DNA from: Gloeocapsa sp. UFS-A4-WI-NPMV-4B04
GTDB lineage: Bacteria > Cyanobacteriota > Cyanobacteriia > Cyanobacteriales > Chroococcidiopsidaceae
NCBI GenBank assembly: GCA_019359535.1
Contig: JAHHHE010000017.1
Span: forward strand, 1-43,898
DNA length: 43,898 bases
Direction: 5' to 3'
The position numbers and the translations under genes were made by a program. Below the pieces are notes generated by a model, which saw only the letters and a list, made by a program, of their open reading frames with translations, was not told the origin of the DNA and did not search any database. Of this stretch, positions 8,356 through 18,095 are shown one piece after another (position 1 is the first letter of the stretch; every line of letters starts with the position of its first letter).

Positions 8356-9155
8356 TTTCCTAATAACTTGACCAGCCCAAGACCACCAAAGTAAAGCCCC
8401 AGTACAGCGCCTGCAAGGAGACTTTGAGTTAGGGGATCTGTTGAAGGTGTTAAAACCGCTCCTAAAACAACTGCCGCCAAGATCACATAACGCCAACCAG
8501 AAAGCATTTGCGCTGAAGAAACAATTCCTAAAGAGCCAAGTAAAACTTGGATAATTGGGATTTGAAACGCTAGTCCAGTGCTGAATAAAAGCAGTAAAAC
8601 AAATTCAAAATAGCGGTCAATAGACCACAATTGTTCTACAACACCTTCACCATAATTGATGAAAAAGTTGAGCGCAGCTGGAATCAGTAGTAAGTAGGCA
8701 AATATTAATCCTGCTGCAAATAAGAAAGTAGAACCCAAAACTACTGGGCCAATCAAGCGGCGTTCGCGGCGGGTTAGTCCGGGTAAGACAAACTGAATAA
8801 TTTGGTAGAGTACAAACGGACTAGCAAGCACTAAGCCACTGTAACCAGCAACTTTGATCGAGACAAAAAAGTATTCTCCAGGAGCGAGTTGAAGAAATTT
8901 CACTCCCTGTGCTGGAACTTCTAGCAGTTGGACAATCGGTTTAATTGCAAAGAAACAGCCAATAACACCCACAACGACAGCAATCAGGGCATAGAAAATT
9001 CGCTGCCGCAACTCCTCAAGGTGGTCAAATAGTGACATTTCGACTTCATCGGGAATTTCATCGAAATGTTCATCTTCGTCAAATGTTGTCGATGGGATAT
9101 CGGCATCTAAATCTTGCTGAAGTACGTTTTGATCAACTTCTATTGGAGGTGTCAT
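8352..9155 (-). CDS. tatC: Twin-arginine translocase subunit TatC
   Basis: Receptor subunit of the Tat pathway, which moves folded proteins with RR signal peptides across the thylakoid and plasma membranes. It is about 267 residues with six hydrophobic segments. Family signatures are [20 protein letters not shown] (about 41-60), the loop with [21 protein letters not shown], and FGLGL-like C-terminal text ([14 protein letters not shown]). The acidic N-terminal tail of about 40 residues is typical of cyanobacterial TatC. The start is ATG at 9155; a GTG one codon upstream (9158) is equally possible. Its stop overlaps the CsaA-like start by 4 bp. A tatA-type gene occurs separately at 23.3-23.6 kb, as is usual in cyanobacteria. 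Confidence 0.95.
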   Translation of the reverse strand: MTPPIEVDQNVLQQDLDADIPSTTFDEDEHFDEIPDEVEMSLFDHLEELRQRIFYALIAVVVGVIGCFFAIKPIVQLLEVPAQGVKFLQLAPGEYFFVSIKVAGYSGLVLASPFVLYQIIQFVLPGLTRRERRLIGPVVLGSTFLFAAGLIFAYLLLIPAALNFFINYGEGVVEQLWSIDRYFEFVLLLLFSTGLAFQIPIIQVLLGSLGIVSSAQMLSGWRYVILAAVVLGAVLTPSTDPLTQSLLAGAVLGLYFGGLGLVKLLGK

Positions 9156-9228
9156 CACTCAAACTGTGTCCAGGACTTGATGACTATTGTATCTAGCTCA
9201 ACCGCTTAACTCACATTAGTAGTACAAA

Positions 9229-10353
9229 TTATCTACCAAGAGTTAATTCTGCTTTTTTGCCTAAGATACCTTGAGGTCGCCAGACCATTAGTAACATTAG
9301 GATCAGACCAATCACCATAATCCGAAATGCACCCAAACGCGCTTCATCAAGAGGAATAATTGCAGGTAAGACAAAGCGAGTTATGGCATCGTAAGCAAAA
9401 TAAATTACAGCGCCCAGCAATGTACCTACATTGTTACTCGCGCCACCTAAAATGACCATTGTCCAAGCGTCAAAGGTAATCTGCGGCTGAAAATTATCAG
9501 GGTAAATTGTAGTTAGCTGCCATGCATATAAAGCACCAGATATACCAGCGATCGCACCTCCTAGCATTAATGACTGCAACTTATACCAAAAAACATTCTT
9601 ACCCAGCGCTTTAGCTACTTCTTCATCTTCACGAATTGCTTTTAAAACTCGACCCCAAGGCGATCGCACCAAAGATTCCAACCGCCAGAACACTATCGCT
9701 AACACCACCACTGACAACAGCATCAATCCTGCCTTTTCATGATTAGCGTAGTCATACAGCGCCACAACTAAAGCACCATAAAGCGCTAAACCCAAAAGCG
9801 CTGCCACAATTCCGACTACAAGTCGAGAGATTTTCTTGCCCTTGTAACCCTTTCTAGCCCATCGCCACAGTTGCCAGTAACACAAACCTGTAACAAGCGT
9901 TAGCAGCCCGATCATCCCCAGCCTAACCACCAGATTTGGGGCAAAATTTGATAGCGGTAGTGGATACCCTTGCAATCCAAACGCCCCGGGTGTAAATGTG
10001 TTGCCTGTAGGTAAATCTTGATTATTCACCACCAAGCGGATTAATTCAGAAACACCAATAGTGACAATCGCTAGATAATCTTCCCGTAACCGCAGCGTCG
10101 ATATCCCAATCAACAGCCCCAACAGTGCAGCTACTCCTGCCCCAACGAATCCGGCTACAATCAGGGGAACTCCCTGCAAGCTCAACAATACCGTTGTGTA
10201 TGCACCCACCGTCATGAACGCCACATGACCAAAATTAATTAGTCCTGTGAACCCCCACTGCAAGTTTAGTCCTAGACCAAACAAAGCAAAAATCGCTGTA
10301 GAAATTGCCAGGAAAACTAGATACCCAACCCAACCAGATAAATTGTCGAACAT
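9229..10353 (-). CDS. natD: Branched-chain/neutral amino acid ABC permease (NatD/LivM)
   Basis: Membrane subunit of a LivM-type ABC importer; in cyanobacteria the NatABCDE (N-I) system takes up neutral amino acids. It is 374 residues with about 8-9 hydrophobic segments. Strong family markers are FGLGLNLQWGFTGLINFGHVAFMTVGAYT (24-52), LRLREDYLAIVTIGVSELIRL, and the cytoplasmic EAA-like loop SPWGRVLKAIREDEEVAKALGKN. The C-terminal domain has AWTMVILGGASNNVGTLLGA. No partner nat genes are adjacent, which is common in cyanobacteria where nat genes are dispersed. The choice of natD over a generic livM rests on resemblance remembered from cyanobacterial homologues. Confidence 0.88.
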   Translation of the reverse strand: MFDNLSGWVGYLVFLAISTAIFALFGLGLNLQWGFTGLINFGHVAFMTVGAYTTVLLSLQGVPLIVAGFVGAGVAALLGLLIGISTLRLREDYLAIVTIGVSELIRLVVNNQDLPTGNTFTPGAFGLQGYPLPLSNFAPNLVVRLGMIGLLTLVTGLCYWQLWRWARKGYKGKKISRLVVGIVAALLGLALYGALVVALYDYANHEKAGLMLLSVVVLAIVFWRLESLVRSPWGRVLKAIREDEEVAKALGKNVFWYKLQSLMLGGAIAGISGALYAWQLTTIYPDNFQPQITFDAWTMVILGGASNNVGTLLGAVIYFAYDAITRFVLPAIIPLDEARLGAFRIMVIGLILMLLMVWRPQGILGKKAELTLGR

Positions 10354-10468
10354 AGAATTGCCAAACAGCTAACAGCCTCAGAACAAAGCTTTTGTTATGG
10401 TATGCAGAGCGATTAGATTGTACCGTAGTGCAAGGATAAGTCAGTATCAACCACAACTGATGATCAGA

Positions 10469-10529
10469 TAAGAAGATGGGGTAATGGGGTATGTGTATTT
10501 TCTAGTCCTCGTTTGCTCTTATCTTCTTA
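10469..10529. repeat. Inverted repeat in the pgi upstream region
   Basis: taagaagat (10469-10477) and atcttctta (10521-10529) are perfect inverted copies separated by 43 bp. Next to the first arm is a two-copy octamer atggggta (about 10475-10490), like the tandem repeats elsewhere in the window. It lies 80 bp before pgi; function unknown. Confidence 0.4.
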
Positions 10530-10610
10530 AAACTCTCTAAGACTGTAAGTTGATGCTCAAGGCTTAAATTAAACTTGTGTGGTGTAAAACTATTAAGTTG
10601 AGATTTTTTT

Positions 10611-12194
10611 ATGGATGCTGCAACACTTTGGCAACGCTACCAAGACTGGCTTTATTACCACAAGGGATTAGGATTTTATTTAGATATCAGTCGAATGAGG
10701 TTTGATGATGCTTTTGTAGAGGCGTTGCAGCCGAAGTTGGAGAAGGCTTTTGAGGATATGGCAGCTTTGGAAGGTGGCGCTTTAGCTAACCCTGATGAAA
10801 ACCGCATGGTTGGTCACTACTGGCTGCGTAATCCCGATTTAGCACCAACGCCAGAAATCAAACAAGAAATTATCCAAACCATAGAGCAAATTGAAGCTTT
10901 TTCCAAAAAAATTCATAGTGGCACAATTCATCCGCCCCAAGCACCTCGATTCACAGATATTCTTTCGATTGGTATTGGTGGTTCAGCCCTTGGCCCTCAA
11001 TTTGTTGCTGAAGCTTTAGCCCCAGACTTCCCACCTCTCGGAATTCACTTTATCGACAACATCGATCCAGCTGGCATTGATCGCATCCTGACGCGGCTCA
11101 GAAATAAACTTGCTAGTACCTTGGTATTAGTGATTTCAAAATCTGGAGGAACGCCAGAACCGCGTAACGGCATGATTGAAGTTAAAAAAGCCTACGCTGG
11201 TCAGAATTTGGATTTTAGCCAATATGCAGTAGCGATCACTACCAAAGATAGCCAATTAGATCAACAAGCAAAATCTGAAAATTGGTTAACAACTTTTCCA
11301 ATGTACGACTGGGTAGGCGGACGCACCTCAGAACTATCCGCCGTAGGGCTCTTGCCAGCGTCTTTACAGAGCATAGACATTCGCGCCATGCTTGACGGTG
11401 CGAAAGAAATGGATGCTGCCACACGCATACCTCAGCTAAAAGAAAACCCAGCTGCTTTATTAGCATTGTCTTGGTACTATGCTGGCAATGGACGCGGTGA
11501 AAAAGACATGGTAGTGCTGCCGTACAAAGATAGTCTGCTGCTATTTAGTCGCTACTTGCAACAGCTAGTAATGGAATCGCTGGGCAAAGAAAAAGACCTA
11601 GACGGTAATATTGTCCATCAAGGTATTGCAGTTTATGGCAATAAAGGATCAACAGATCAACACGCTTACGTACAGCAACTACGTGAGGGTGTACTAAATT
11701 TCTTTATGACATTTATTGAAGTTTTAGCGGATAGACAAGGTGCATCCCCAGAATTAGAACCGGGTGTGACATCAGGAGACTATCTATCTGGTTTACTTCA
11801 AGGCACTAGACAAGCCCTCTACGAAAATGCTCGCGATTCGGTTACAGTAACAATTCCCCAAGTAAATCCTCGCACAGTGGGAGCGTTAATTGCTCTTTAT
11901 GAACGCGCTGTCGGTTTTTATGGTTCCCTAGTCAACGTTAATGCCTACCATCAGCCAGGGGTAGAAGCAGGCAAAAAAGCGGCGGCGGCTGTTTTGGACT
12001 TACAAAAACGAATTTTGCAGGTAATTCACGACGAAGGTAAAATCTCTCTTACAGATTTAGCGCAAAAAGCCGGAGTAAGTGATCAAATTGAGGCAATTTA
12101 CAAAATTTTGCGTCATCTCCATGCCAACCAACGCGGTGTAGTCTTGCACGGTGACCTGGGGGAACCTAGCAATTTAACTGTATCTGCCATTTGA
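10611..12194 (+). CDS. pgi: Glucose-6-phosphate isomerase
   Basis: Cytoplasmic isomerase interconverting glucose-6-phosphate and fructose-6-phosphate, linking glycogen breakdown, the oxidative pentose phosphate route and the Calvin cycle. It is 527 residues. Family motifs include [21 protein letters not shown] (sugar-phosphate SIS domain), [31 protein letters not shown], and [13 protein letters not shown]. After the core, a C-terminal segment of about 70 residues ([28 protein letters not shown]) is the extra helical tail seen in cyanobacterial Pgi. The start ATG at 10611 follows a T-run with no strong Shine-Dalgarno. glgP, also in this window, feeds the same sugar-phosphate pool but is not linked in an operon. 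Confidence 0.95.
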   Translation: MDAATLWQRYQDWLYYHKGLGFYLDISRMRFDDAFVEALQPKLEKAFEDMAALEGGALANPDENRMVGHYWLRNPDLAPTPEIKQEIIQTIEQIEAFSKKIHSGTIHPPQAPRFTDILSIGIGGSALGPQFVAEALAPDFPPLGIHFIDNIDPAGIDRILTRLRNKLASTLVLVISKSGGTPEPRNGMIEVKKAYAGQNLDFSQYAVAITTKDSQLDQQAKSENWLTTFPMYDWVGGRTSELSAVGLLPASLQSIDIRAMLDGAKEMDAATRIPQLKENPAALLALSWYYAGNGRGEKDMVVLPYKDSLLLFSRYLQQLVMESLGKEKDLDGNIVHQGIAVYGNKGSTDQHAYVQQLREGVLNFFMTFIEVLADRQGASPELEPGVTSGDYLSGLLQGTRQALYENARDSVTVTIPQVNPRTVGALIALYERAVGFYGSLVNVNAYHQPGVEAGKKAAAAVLDLQKRILQVIHDEGKISLTDLAQKAGVSDQIEAIYKILRHLHANQRGVVLHGDLGEPSNLTVSAI

Positions 12195-12260
12195 TAGATT
12201 TAGAACTACATACCATACTTTGGTACATATTGTTCATTTGCAACAATCTTTTATAAATTA

Positions 12261-12300
12261 GCGGCTTAGACTGAATATACTTCAAGTCTAAGGATGCCGC
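12261..12300 (+). promoter_or_regulatory. Hairpin enclosing the ribosome-binding site of the cupin gene
   Basis: gcggc-ttagact (12261-12272) pairs fully with agtctaa (12285-12291) and gccgc (12296-12300), a 12-bp stem broken only by a bulge GGAT (12292-12295). The putative Shine-Dalgarno AAGGA (12290-12294) spans the stem edge and bulge, and the ATG follows at 12302. The layout suits translational control by RNA folding; this is inferred from sequence only. Confidence 0.55.
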
Positions 12301-12301
12301 T

Positions 12302-12805
12302 ATGAGTTCAGTTAAAGGAATTGAAGTCCATCCCCTGACTTCTGTAAAGGGCGGAATGACTGAATTTTACACGCCGCAGTCTAGTCACGAGACGATGGTG
12401 GTACAAATTCCACCACAAACGATTGATGATTTGTTTGTACATAAATCGCAAACAGACCAGATCCTGGTAGTCAAAGGTCGTTTCGTCCTCGTTACTTTAA
12501 TTAATCGGCAGTATGAGTACATTCCTTTAAGCGATCGCCGTCCTCTACTGGTTAAAATTCCGCCAGGAGTATTACACGGAGCGATTAATCTTGATTCAGA
12601 ACCATGTGTGTTAGTAAATGCCGTATTACGTCATAAGCCTGTTCAAGAACGGGATTACTTACCCTGGAAGCGTCCTTTTCCCTATGACATTACGGCAGTT
12701 GAAGCAATCCTGGCACAACTGAACACAACTTCCTCAGAGGAAGAACTAAAGAGCATAACAACTACAGCTGGTGCTGCAAAAATAAATCCTGCCTTTGCAA
12801 GCTAG
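12302..12805 (+). CDS. Cupin-fold protein, RmlC-like
   Basis: A 167-residue cytoplasmic protein with a single cupin (double-stranded beta-helix) fold. Cupin-like text: a first motif around FVHKSQTDQILVVKGRFVLV (about 46-65) and a second IPPGVLHGAINLD (about 90-102). It resembles proteins annotated in cyanobacteria as dTDP-4-dehydrorhamnose 3,5-epimerase-related, but I cannot see the full His/Asp/Tyr set of a true RmlC, so the enzyme name is not safe. The last 35 residues are low-complexity and Thr/Ser/Ala-rich. The ATG at 12302 follows immediately after a strong hairpin that overlaps the AAGGA ribosome-binding site. sfsA follows 64 bp downstream on the same strand. Confidence 0.7.
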   Translation: MSSVKGIEVHPLTSVKGGMTEFYTPQSSHETMVVQIPPQTIDDLFVHKSQTDQILVVKGRFVLVTLINRQYEYIPLSDRRPLLVKIPPGVLHGAINLDSEPCVLVNAVLRHKPVQERDYLPWKRPFPYDITAVEAILAQLNTTSSEEELKSITTTAGAAKINPAFAS

Positions 12806-12869
12806 AAATTAAATTGCTTACTCAATTAATCAATTATTATTAACAGGGCATAACTAAAATGACTCCTTA

Positions 12870-13595
12870 ATGCTTGATTGGCTCTACTACTATCCGCCCT
12901 TATCTTCTGGTGTATTACTCAAGCGCTACAAACGCTTTTTTGCTGACATTCAATTGAGTACAGGAGAAGTAGTCACAGCCCATTGTCCGAATACAGGGCC
13001 AATGACAGGAATTTGTACTCCTGGTAGCCCAGTTCAGGTGTCTTATAGCGATAATCCTAGTCGTAAACTAGCTTACACCTGGGAGATGATTCAGGTATCT
13101 GACAATGAGCCAACATGGGTAGGTGTCAATACTGCTTTGCCTAACCGAGTGATCAAGTTAGCCCTAGAAAAATTCCTATTTCCACAATTAGGCAGCTACA
13201 GCCAAATTCGCTTTGAAGTACCTTACGGACAAGATAAGAAAAGCCGCGTTGATTTTCTATTGAGTAGCAGTGATGCAGAGCGTCCTATTTATGTAGAAGT
13301 TAAAAGTACGACTTGGGCGCAAGAGCGACTTGCTTTGTTTCCAGATACAGAAACGACACGAGGACAAAAGCACTTACGAGAACTAATGGCGCTAATTCCT
13401 CAAGCTCGTGCTGTGATGCTTTACTTTATTAATCATGGCGATTGCACTTCCTTTGCTCCTGGAGATAGCCGCGATCGCGTTTATGGTCAATTACTGCGAG
13501 AGGCGATTCCTCTAGGCTTAGAAGTTTTACCTTGTCGCTTTGAAATTACCCCAACAGGTATTCGCTACTTAGGCTTATCTGAACTGAAATTCTAA
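12870..13595 (+). CDS. sfsA: DNA/RNA nuclease SfsA family protein
   Basis: Member of the SfsA family (PF03749), first named for stimulating maltose fermentation and later seen as having a PD-(D/E)XK nuclease fold. It is 241 residues, normal length. It has the N-terminal OB-like region with VTAHCPNTGPMTGICTPG (about 36-53) and the nuclease signature SRVDFLLS...PIYVEVKSTT (D and E-x-K, about 127-150). The PDTETTRGQKHLRELM stretch is also conserved. The ATG at 12870 overlaps the TAA of a three-codon ORF starting with ATG at 12860 (a TAATG junction), which is probably chance. The biological substrate is uncertain. Confidence 0.93.
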   Translation: MLDWLYYYPPLSSGVLLKRYKRFFADIQLSTGEVVTAHCPNTGPMTGICTPGSPVQVSYSDNPSRKLAYTWEMIQVSDNEPTWVGVNTALPNRVIKLALEKFLFPQLGSYSQIRFEVPYGQDKKSRVDFLLSSSDAERPIYVEVKSTTWAQERLALFPDTETTRGQKHLRELMALIPQARAVMLYFINHGDCTSFAPGDSRDRVYGQLLREAIPLGLEVLPCRFEITPTGIRYLGLSELKF

Positions 13596-13676
13596 TCACA
13601 GCTTTGTTTATTTACATCAAATACCTAGTGTTCTTACAGAATTACAAAGGTACAGTTTTCTCCCCTGCTAAGAATG

Positions 13677-13708
13677 CTCCCCTGCTCCTCTGCACCCCTG
13701 CACCCCTG
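13677..13708. repeat. Octamer tandem repeat (STRR-like), intergenic
   Basis: Four 8-bp units: ctcccctg, ctcctctg, cacccctg, cacccctg. They lie between the convergent ends of sfsA and recF, just 6 bp from the recF stop. They are of the same type as the octamers at 26127 and 28353. Confidence 0.75.
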
Positions 13709-13713
13709 CATTC

Positions 13714-14838
13714 TTAAGTTTGAGGTAATAGCTTTCCCGCGTGAACTGCCAAAATCTGCGATGCTTTCAACCACTGGGAATCAAAGGAACCCAGATGAGT
13801 AGTAGTAATCAAAGTCTGAAAGCGATCTTGAATTGCCTCTAATAATTGATTTTGGCGATTGGGATCTAGCTCCGCTAATACGTCATCTAGTAATAGTAAC
13901 GGTGGCTCTCCTACAACTTCTTCAATCAGTTTTAGTTCTGCCAGTTTGAGCGCCAATACTAACGTGCGCTGTTGACCTTGAGAACCGTAGGATCTTGCAG
14001 GTGTTTCATTGATTGTTAACTCAATTTCGTCTCGGTGTGGCCCCACAAGGGTAGTGCCTTGATGCTGTTCAGCAACTGCTCTCTGCTCAAGTTTCTCTAA
14101 AAAAGCTTGTTGGACATCTTCTGGATGATTTTGTTCTAAAGGAACATTAGGCGCATACTTCACTTGCAAAACTTCTGTACTCCCACTAATACTCGCGTGC
14201 CATGCAGCAGCAATAGGCGCTAACCGCTCGATAGCACGCGATCGCCTTCTAATCACCCGCACCCCCGTTGTCACTAACTGTGCATCCCAAACAGCTAATT
14301 CTTCTAACTCCTGTCTTCTGTCTTCTGTCTCCTGTCTTCTTTTCAAAAATGCATTACGCTGTCGCAACACCTGGTTATATTGCTGCAAAATATAGGCATA
14401 AATCGGTTCAAGCTGAATTAACAACGTATCAATCCAACTACGGCGTTGCTCTGGCCCTCCTCGCACCAATTCCAAATCTAGGCTAGAAAACTGCACCGCA
14501 TTTAGTACGCCTAGAAAATCTAGCTGTCGCCGTAGGGACTCACTATTAAGGGCAACAGTGCGGCGACCATTGCGGCGTAGGGTTAAGGATAAGTCACTGA
14601 TCCCATTTTGGCGCTCTAAAGTGGCAGTAATTTGGGCGATCGCGTCTGCTTCTTGAACTAAATCGCGATCACGCGAGCCTCGGTGCGATCGCAATGTCGC
14701 CAGTAACTCGACAGCCTCCAACAAATTCGATTTTCCTTGAGCATTATTACCCACCAAAATCGTTTTCGGAGCTATAAAGTCAACTCGCTGATCCTGGTAG
14801 TTCCGAAACTGCCGCAGATGTAGCTTTTTAAGGTACAT
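13714..14838 (-). CDS. recF: DNA replication/repair protein RecF
   Basis: SMC-like ATPase that helps load RecA on gapped DNA during recombinational repair. It is 374 residues. It shows a Walker A at GNNAQGKSN (30-38), the ABC signature-like [17 protein letters not shown], and Walker [13 protein letters not shown] (314-325). The start [15 protein letters not shown] is typical. Oddity: residues about 167-176 ([10 protein letters not shown]) come from four 7-bp tandem repeats (14311-14338), adding a charged stretch in the arm helices. The gene lies 51 bp downstream of the P-type ATPase gene on the same strand, and that gap holds another heptad repeat. Confidence 0.95.
   Translation of the reverse strand: MYLKKLHLRQFRNYQDQRVDFIAPKTILVGNNAQGKSNLLEAVELLATLRSHRGSRDRDLVQEADAIAQITATLERQNGISDLSLTLRRNGRRTVALNSESLRRQLDFLGVLNAVQFSSLDLELVRGGPEQRRSWIDTLLIQLEPIYAYILQQYNQVLRQRNAFLKRRQETEDRRQELEELAVWDAQLVTTGVRVIRRRSRAIERLAPIAAAWHASISGSTEVLQVKYAPNVPLEQNHPEDVQQAFLEKLEQRAVAEQHQGTTLVGPHRDEIELTINETPARSYGSQGQQRTLVLALKLAELKLIEEVVGEPPLLLLDDVLAELDPNRQNQLLEAIQDRFQTLITTTHLGSFDSQWLKASQILAVHAGKLLPQT
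14311..14338. repeat. Heptamer tandem repeat inside recF
   Basis: Four 7-bp units on the plus strand: ctgtctt, ctgtctt, ctgtctc, ctgtctt. The coding (minus) strand reads the purine-rich aagacag. It contains no stop in any frame and encodes charged residues. Confidence 0.8.
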
Positions 14839-14844
14839 AATTTA

Positions 14845-14861
14845 GAGGCGAGAGGCAAGAG
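14845..14861. repeat. Heptamer repeat between recF and the P-type ATPase
   Basis: gaggcga-gaggcaa-gag, two and a half 7-bp units in the 51-bp gap. The unit gaggcga recurs at 28353-28366. Confidence 0.6.
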
Positions 14862-14889
14862 GATAATTTTAATCCTGACTCCTGTCTGC

Positions 14890-17700
14890 TCAATTCCTTT
14901 TCTTCCCAAACCAACGAATATACAGCTTCTCCATTTCAATCCACACAAACATTAAGGCACTAAAGCCGAAGCAAATTGCAAGTTCAAGAGGAGATAGATA
15001 GTAAGTACCAAAGAAAGCTTGCAGTGGCGGGACGTAGACTAGCAGCAGTTGTAAAATCGTCGTTACGACAACGGCTCCGAGTAAATAAGGATTGGAAAAA
15101 GGATTTAGCTCAATTGTTAGTCGCGTATTCGAGCGAACCGCTAAAGCATGACCCATTTGCGCGAGACATAAGGTAGTAAACACCATTGTCTTCCAAGTGT
15201 TTGGATCGCGCGGATACCCATCTGCATGGGTATAATTGTAAGCCCACATCATCAAGGCGATCGTAATAATCGCAAAGACAATGCCAATCCGGATCATGTA
15301 AGACCCCAGTCCTCTTGCGAAAATACTCTCGCGAGAACTAAACGGAGGACGCTTCATTACATCTGGTTCCGGTGGTTCTACTGCCAAAGCAAGAGCAGGT
15401 AAACCGTCTGTAACTAAGTTCATCCACAGAATTTGTAATGGGCTAAGAGGAACACCGCCCAGTCCAAGTATAGGTGCGGCGGCAATAGTCAAGACTTCCC
15501 CAATATTACTACCCAGAATGTATTTGATAAAGCGGCGGATATTGGTATAAACAACTCTGCCTTCTTCTGTTGCCGCAACGATAGTTGCGAAGTTGTCGTC
15601 CAGCAGTACCATGTCGCTTGCTTCTTTACTGACATCTGTTCCGGTAATGCCCATTGCAATGCCAATATCAGCTTGTTTGAGCGCTGGGGCATCGTTGACA
15701 CCATCCCCGGTCATAGCGACAAATCTGCCTCGGTCTTGGAGCGCTCGGACGATTCTCAGTTTGTGTTCTGGGGAGACTCTAGCGTAGATACTAACAAGGT
15801 CAACTTGTTGTTCAAGTTCCTGCTGACTCATCCGCTCTAATTCTTGACCGGCCAAAACGCGATCGCCTTGTTGGGCAATGCCTAAATCTATCGCGATCGC
15901 TTTTGCAGTTAATTGGTGATCTCCAGTAATCATCACTGGCCGAATTCCCGCTTGTCTACACCTAGCTACAGCGTCGCGTACCTCTGGGCGTGGTGCATCC
16001 AGCATTGCCACTAATCCCAGCCAGACTAATTCTCGCTCTGATGTCTCCTCCGAACCTTCCGGCGGTAGTTCTGGCAACGGTTTGTAGGCAAAACCCAGTA
16101 CCCGTAAACCATTACTTGCCATTTGTTCATTTTGCGCCAGAATTTGCGTCCGTTGAGCATCGGTTATAGCAGCAGAGCGATCGCCGATATGAATACGATT
16201 GCAACGCTCCAAAGTCAACTCTGGCGAACCTTTGGTGAACATTAAGTAACTTTCAGATTTCACTAGCCCGCTTTCCACTAGCTGATCTGCTACTGTTGAG
16301 CGCTGCACGTTACAAATCACGCTCATCCGCTTACGTTCTGAGGAAAACGGAAACTCACCAATACGCGGCAAACGGCTAGACCACTGATCTTTCTCAATAC
16401 CTGCTTTACCCGCTAGGGATAATAGTGCACCTTCTGTAGGATCTCCAAGGATCGTCCACTGCCCTTTTTCCTCTTGCAAAACAGAATCATTACACAGCGC
16501 ACAAGCGATTAGTAAAGCTTGAAGTTCTGGATAACCTTCTGCATCAATTTTTTGATTGTCTAGCTGAAATTGACCAACAGGTGCATAACCTTCTCCCGTC
16601 ACGCGAATTAAGTGGTCATTAGTGTAAGCTCCTTGCACCACCATTTTATTTTGCGTCAGTGTCCCTGTTTTATCCGAGCAAATCGTAGTTACACTTCCAA
16701 GAGTTTCTACGGCTGGCAATTTACGAATCAAGGCATTACGACGCACCATGCGTTGTGTTCCTAATGCCAGAGTAACAGTGATTACAGCTGGCAATCCCTC
16801 TGGTACTACGGCAACTGCCATACTCAGAGATACTTCTAAAAGTTCTTCAAATGCGCCCACTCCAGCACGGAGGATGCCGCCTATAACTACGATCGCTACT
16901 AAAATCAGAGAACCCGTGACTAGGACATTACCTAGCTGAGACATTCTTTTCTGCAAAGGTGTAGGCTCACTTTCAACAGACTGAAGCATGGTAGCAATTC
17001 GCCCCAGTTCTGTCTGCATTCCGGTTCCTGTAACGATAACCTTGGCTCGTCCTTGGACGACTTCGGTTCCTTGAAATACTAGATTGATGCGATCGCCTAA
17101 TGATGTTTCTTCAGGTAATTGAATTACTGCATCTTTATTAACTGCTTGGGCTTCACCCGTCAGCGACGATTCCCGCACTTGCAAATTTTGCTCTTCAATC
17201 AAGCGCCCATCTGCCGCTAGCTGTACTCCAGCTTCCAGCAACATTACATCTCCTGGTACTAATTCTTTGGCATCTACCTCCAGCAGTCTGTTATCGCGTA
17301 GCACTCTCACCCTTGGGGAAGACAGACGTTTCAGGGCTGCTAATGCTTTTTCAGCGCGACTTTCTTGGAGATAGCCCAGGATACCGTTGAGGATGACGAT
17401 TAAAGAAATAGCGATCGCATCTTTGGGAAAGTTGTTGCCCCGCAAATCTAAAATCGCAGAAACTACTGCTACCGCGATCAGCATCAATAACATAATGTTT
17501 TTGAACTGATCGAGCAGAATTTCCCAGGGACTACGCCCACCACTTTCTTCTAGTTCGTTAGGGCCGTATTGTCGTAAGCGTTGTTGAAATTGTTGAGAGC
17601 TTAAGCCAGCTTCGCGATCGCTGTCTAATAGTTGTACAGCCTTATCAACTTCTAATGAGTGCCAGACGGCGGTTTGGTTTGGCAAAGAATTTGCAGACAT
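14890..17700 (-). CDS. pacL: Calcium-type cation P-ATPase (PacL-like, P2A)
   Basis: ATP-driven cation pump of 936 residues, most like the type IIA (SERCA/PacL) calcium pumps. Order of parts: N-terminal cation-ATPase domain, two membrane segments (about 67-108), actuator domain with TGE (181-183), M3-M4 with the ion-site VPEGLPAV (299-306), phosphorylation motif SDKTGTLT with Asp343, nucleotide-binding KGSPE (490-494), hinge TGDGVND (664-670), and M6 [10 protein letters not shown] (761-770). The two ion-site motifs match calcium pumps rather than heavy-metal or potassium pumps. The ATG at 17700 is the natural start. It probably exports calcium from the cytoplasm. recF follows on the same strand. 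Confidence 0.92.
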   Translation of the reverse strand: MSANSLPNQTAVWHSLEVDKAVQLLDSDREAGLSSQQFQQRLRQYGPNELEESGGRSPWEILLDQFKNIMLLMLIAVAVVSAILDLRGNNFPKDAIAISLIVILNGILGYLQESRAEKALAALKRLSSPRVRVLRDNRLLEVDAKELVPGDVMLLEAGVQLAADGRLIEEQNLQVRESSLTGEAQAVNKDAVIQLPEETSLGDRINLVFQGTEVVQGRAKVIVTGTGMQTELGRIATMLQSVESEPTPLQKRMSQLGNVLVTGSLILVAIVVIGGILRAGVGAFEELLEVSLSMAVAVVPEGLPAVITVTLALGTQRMVRRNALIRKLPAVETLGSVTTICSDKTGTLTQNKMVVQGAYTNDHLIRVTGEGYAPVGQFQLDNQKIDAEGYPELQALLIACALCNDSVLQEEKGQWTILGDPTEGALLSLAGKAGIEKDQWSSRLPRIGEFPFSSERKRMSVICNVQRSTVADQLVESGLVKSESYLMFTKGSPELTLERCNRIHIGDRSAAITDAQRTQILAQNEQMASNGLRVLGFAYKPLPELPPEGSEETSERELVWLGLVAMLDAPRPEVRDAVARCRQAGIRPVMITGDHQLTAKAIAIDLGIAQQGDRVLAGQELERMSQQELEQQVDLVSIYARVSPEHKLRIVRALQDRGRFVAMTGDGVNDAPALKQADIGIAMGITGTDVSKEASDMVLLDDNFATIVAATEEGRVVYTNIRRFIKYILGSNIGEVLTIAAAPILGLGGVPLSPLQILWMNLVTDGLPALALAVEPPEPDVMKRPPFSSRESIFARGLGSYMIRIGIVFAIITIALMMWAYNYTHADGYPRDPNTWKTMVFTTLCLAQMGHALAVRSNTRLTIELNPFSNPYLLGAVVVTTILQLLLVYVPPLQAFFGTYYLSPLELAICFGFSALMFVWIEMEKLYIRWFGKKRN

Positions 17701-18095
17701 GAATAGCGTCCGGGAATACTTATAGAACTTAATAATAAATTAGCTAATAGTTTAAAGCTATCTGTTTACAAAATCCGCTTTTAGAGGCGATTTTTAACAC
17801 ATCAGCCAATTTTGCCAATGATAAATAGCAATGTAACTCGCTTTGTTGAGGCAATAGGCAGTAGCGCTGTTCATTTTAAACAGTAAAAAGTTCTGAAACA
17901 GTTTTAGGATTAAACTCAGTTTTGTTTAAGGCTATTGCAGGCTTGCTGCTTGACTCACCCCGAAAGCTTTGATAACGCTTTATAAGTCCGGGTTTTTGTT
18001 AAGCGTTGACAAGTACCGATTCCATGTCTGCTCAAAGTCAAGTTAATTGAGTTAATTCTGACGTGCGGACGACTAAAAATATATTAGGTTTTTCT
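17701..18095. other. Divergent intergenic region before the transglutaminase gene
   Basis: Nearly 400 bp between the divergent P-ATPase and transglutaminase/exporter genes. A TTGACA lies at 18006-18011 on the plus strand without a good -10. I found no short ORF that looks like a peptide precursor and no RNA gene. Confidence 0.4.

Noticed and set aside
8356..8496. N-terminal extension of the CsaA-like protein
   Set aside because: This stretch is tatC in another frame; the ATG at 8355 with the ATGA overlap matches the family start.
9229..10353. Orphan NatD as sign of a lost operon
   Set aside because: Dispersed nat genes are normal in cyanobacteria, so a lone copy is not remarkable.
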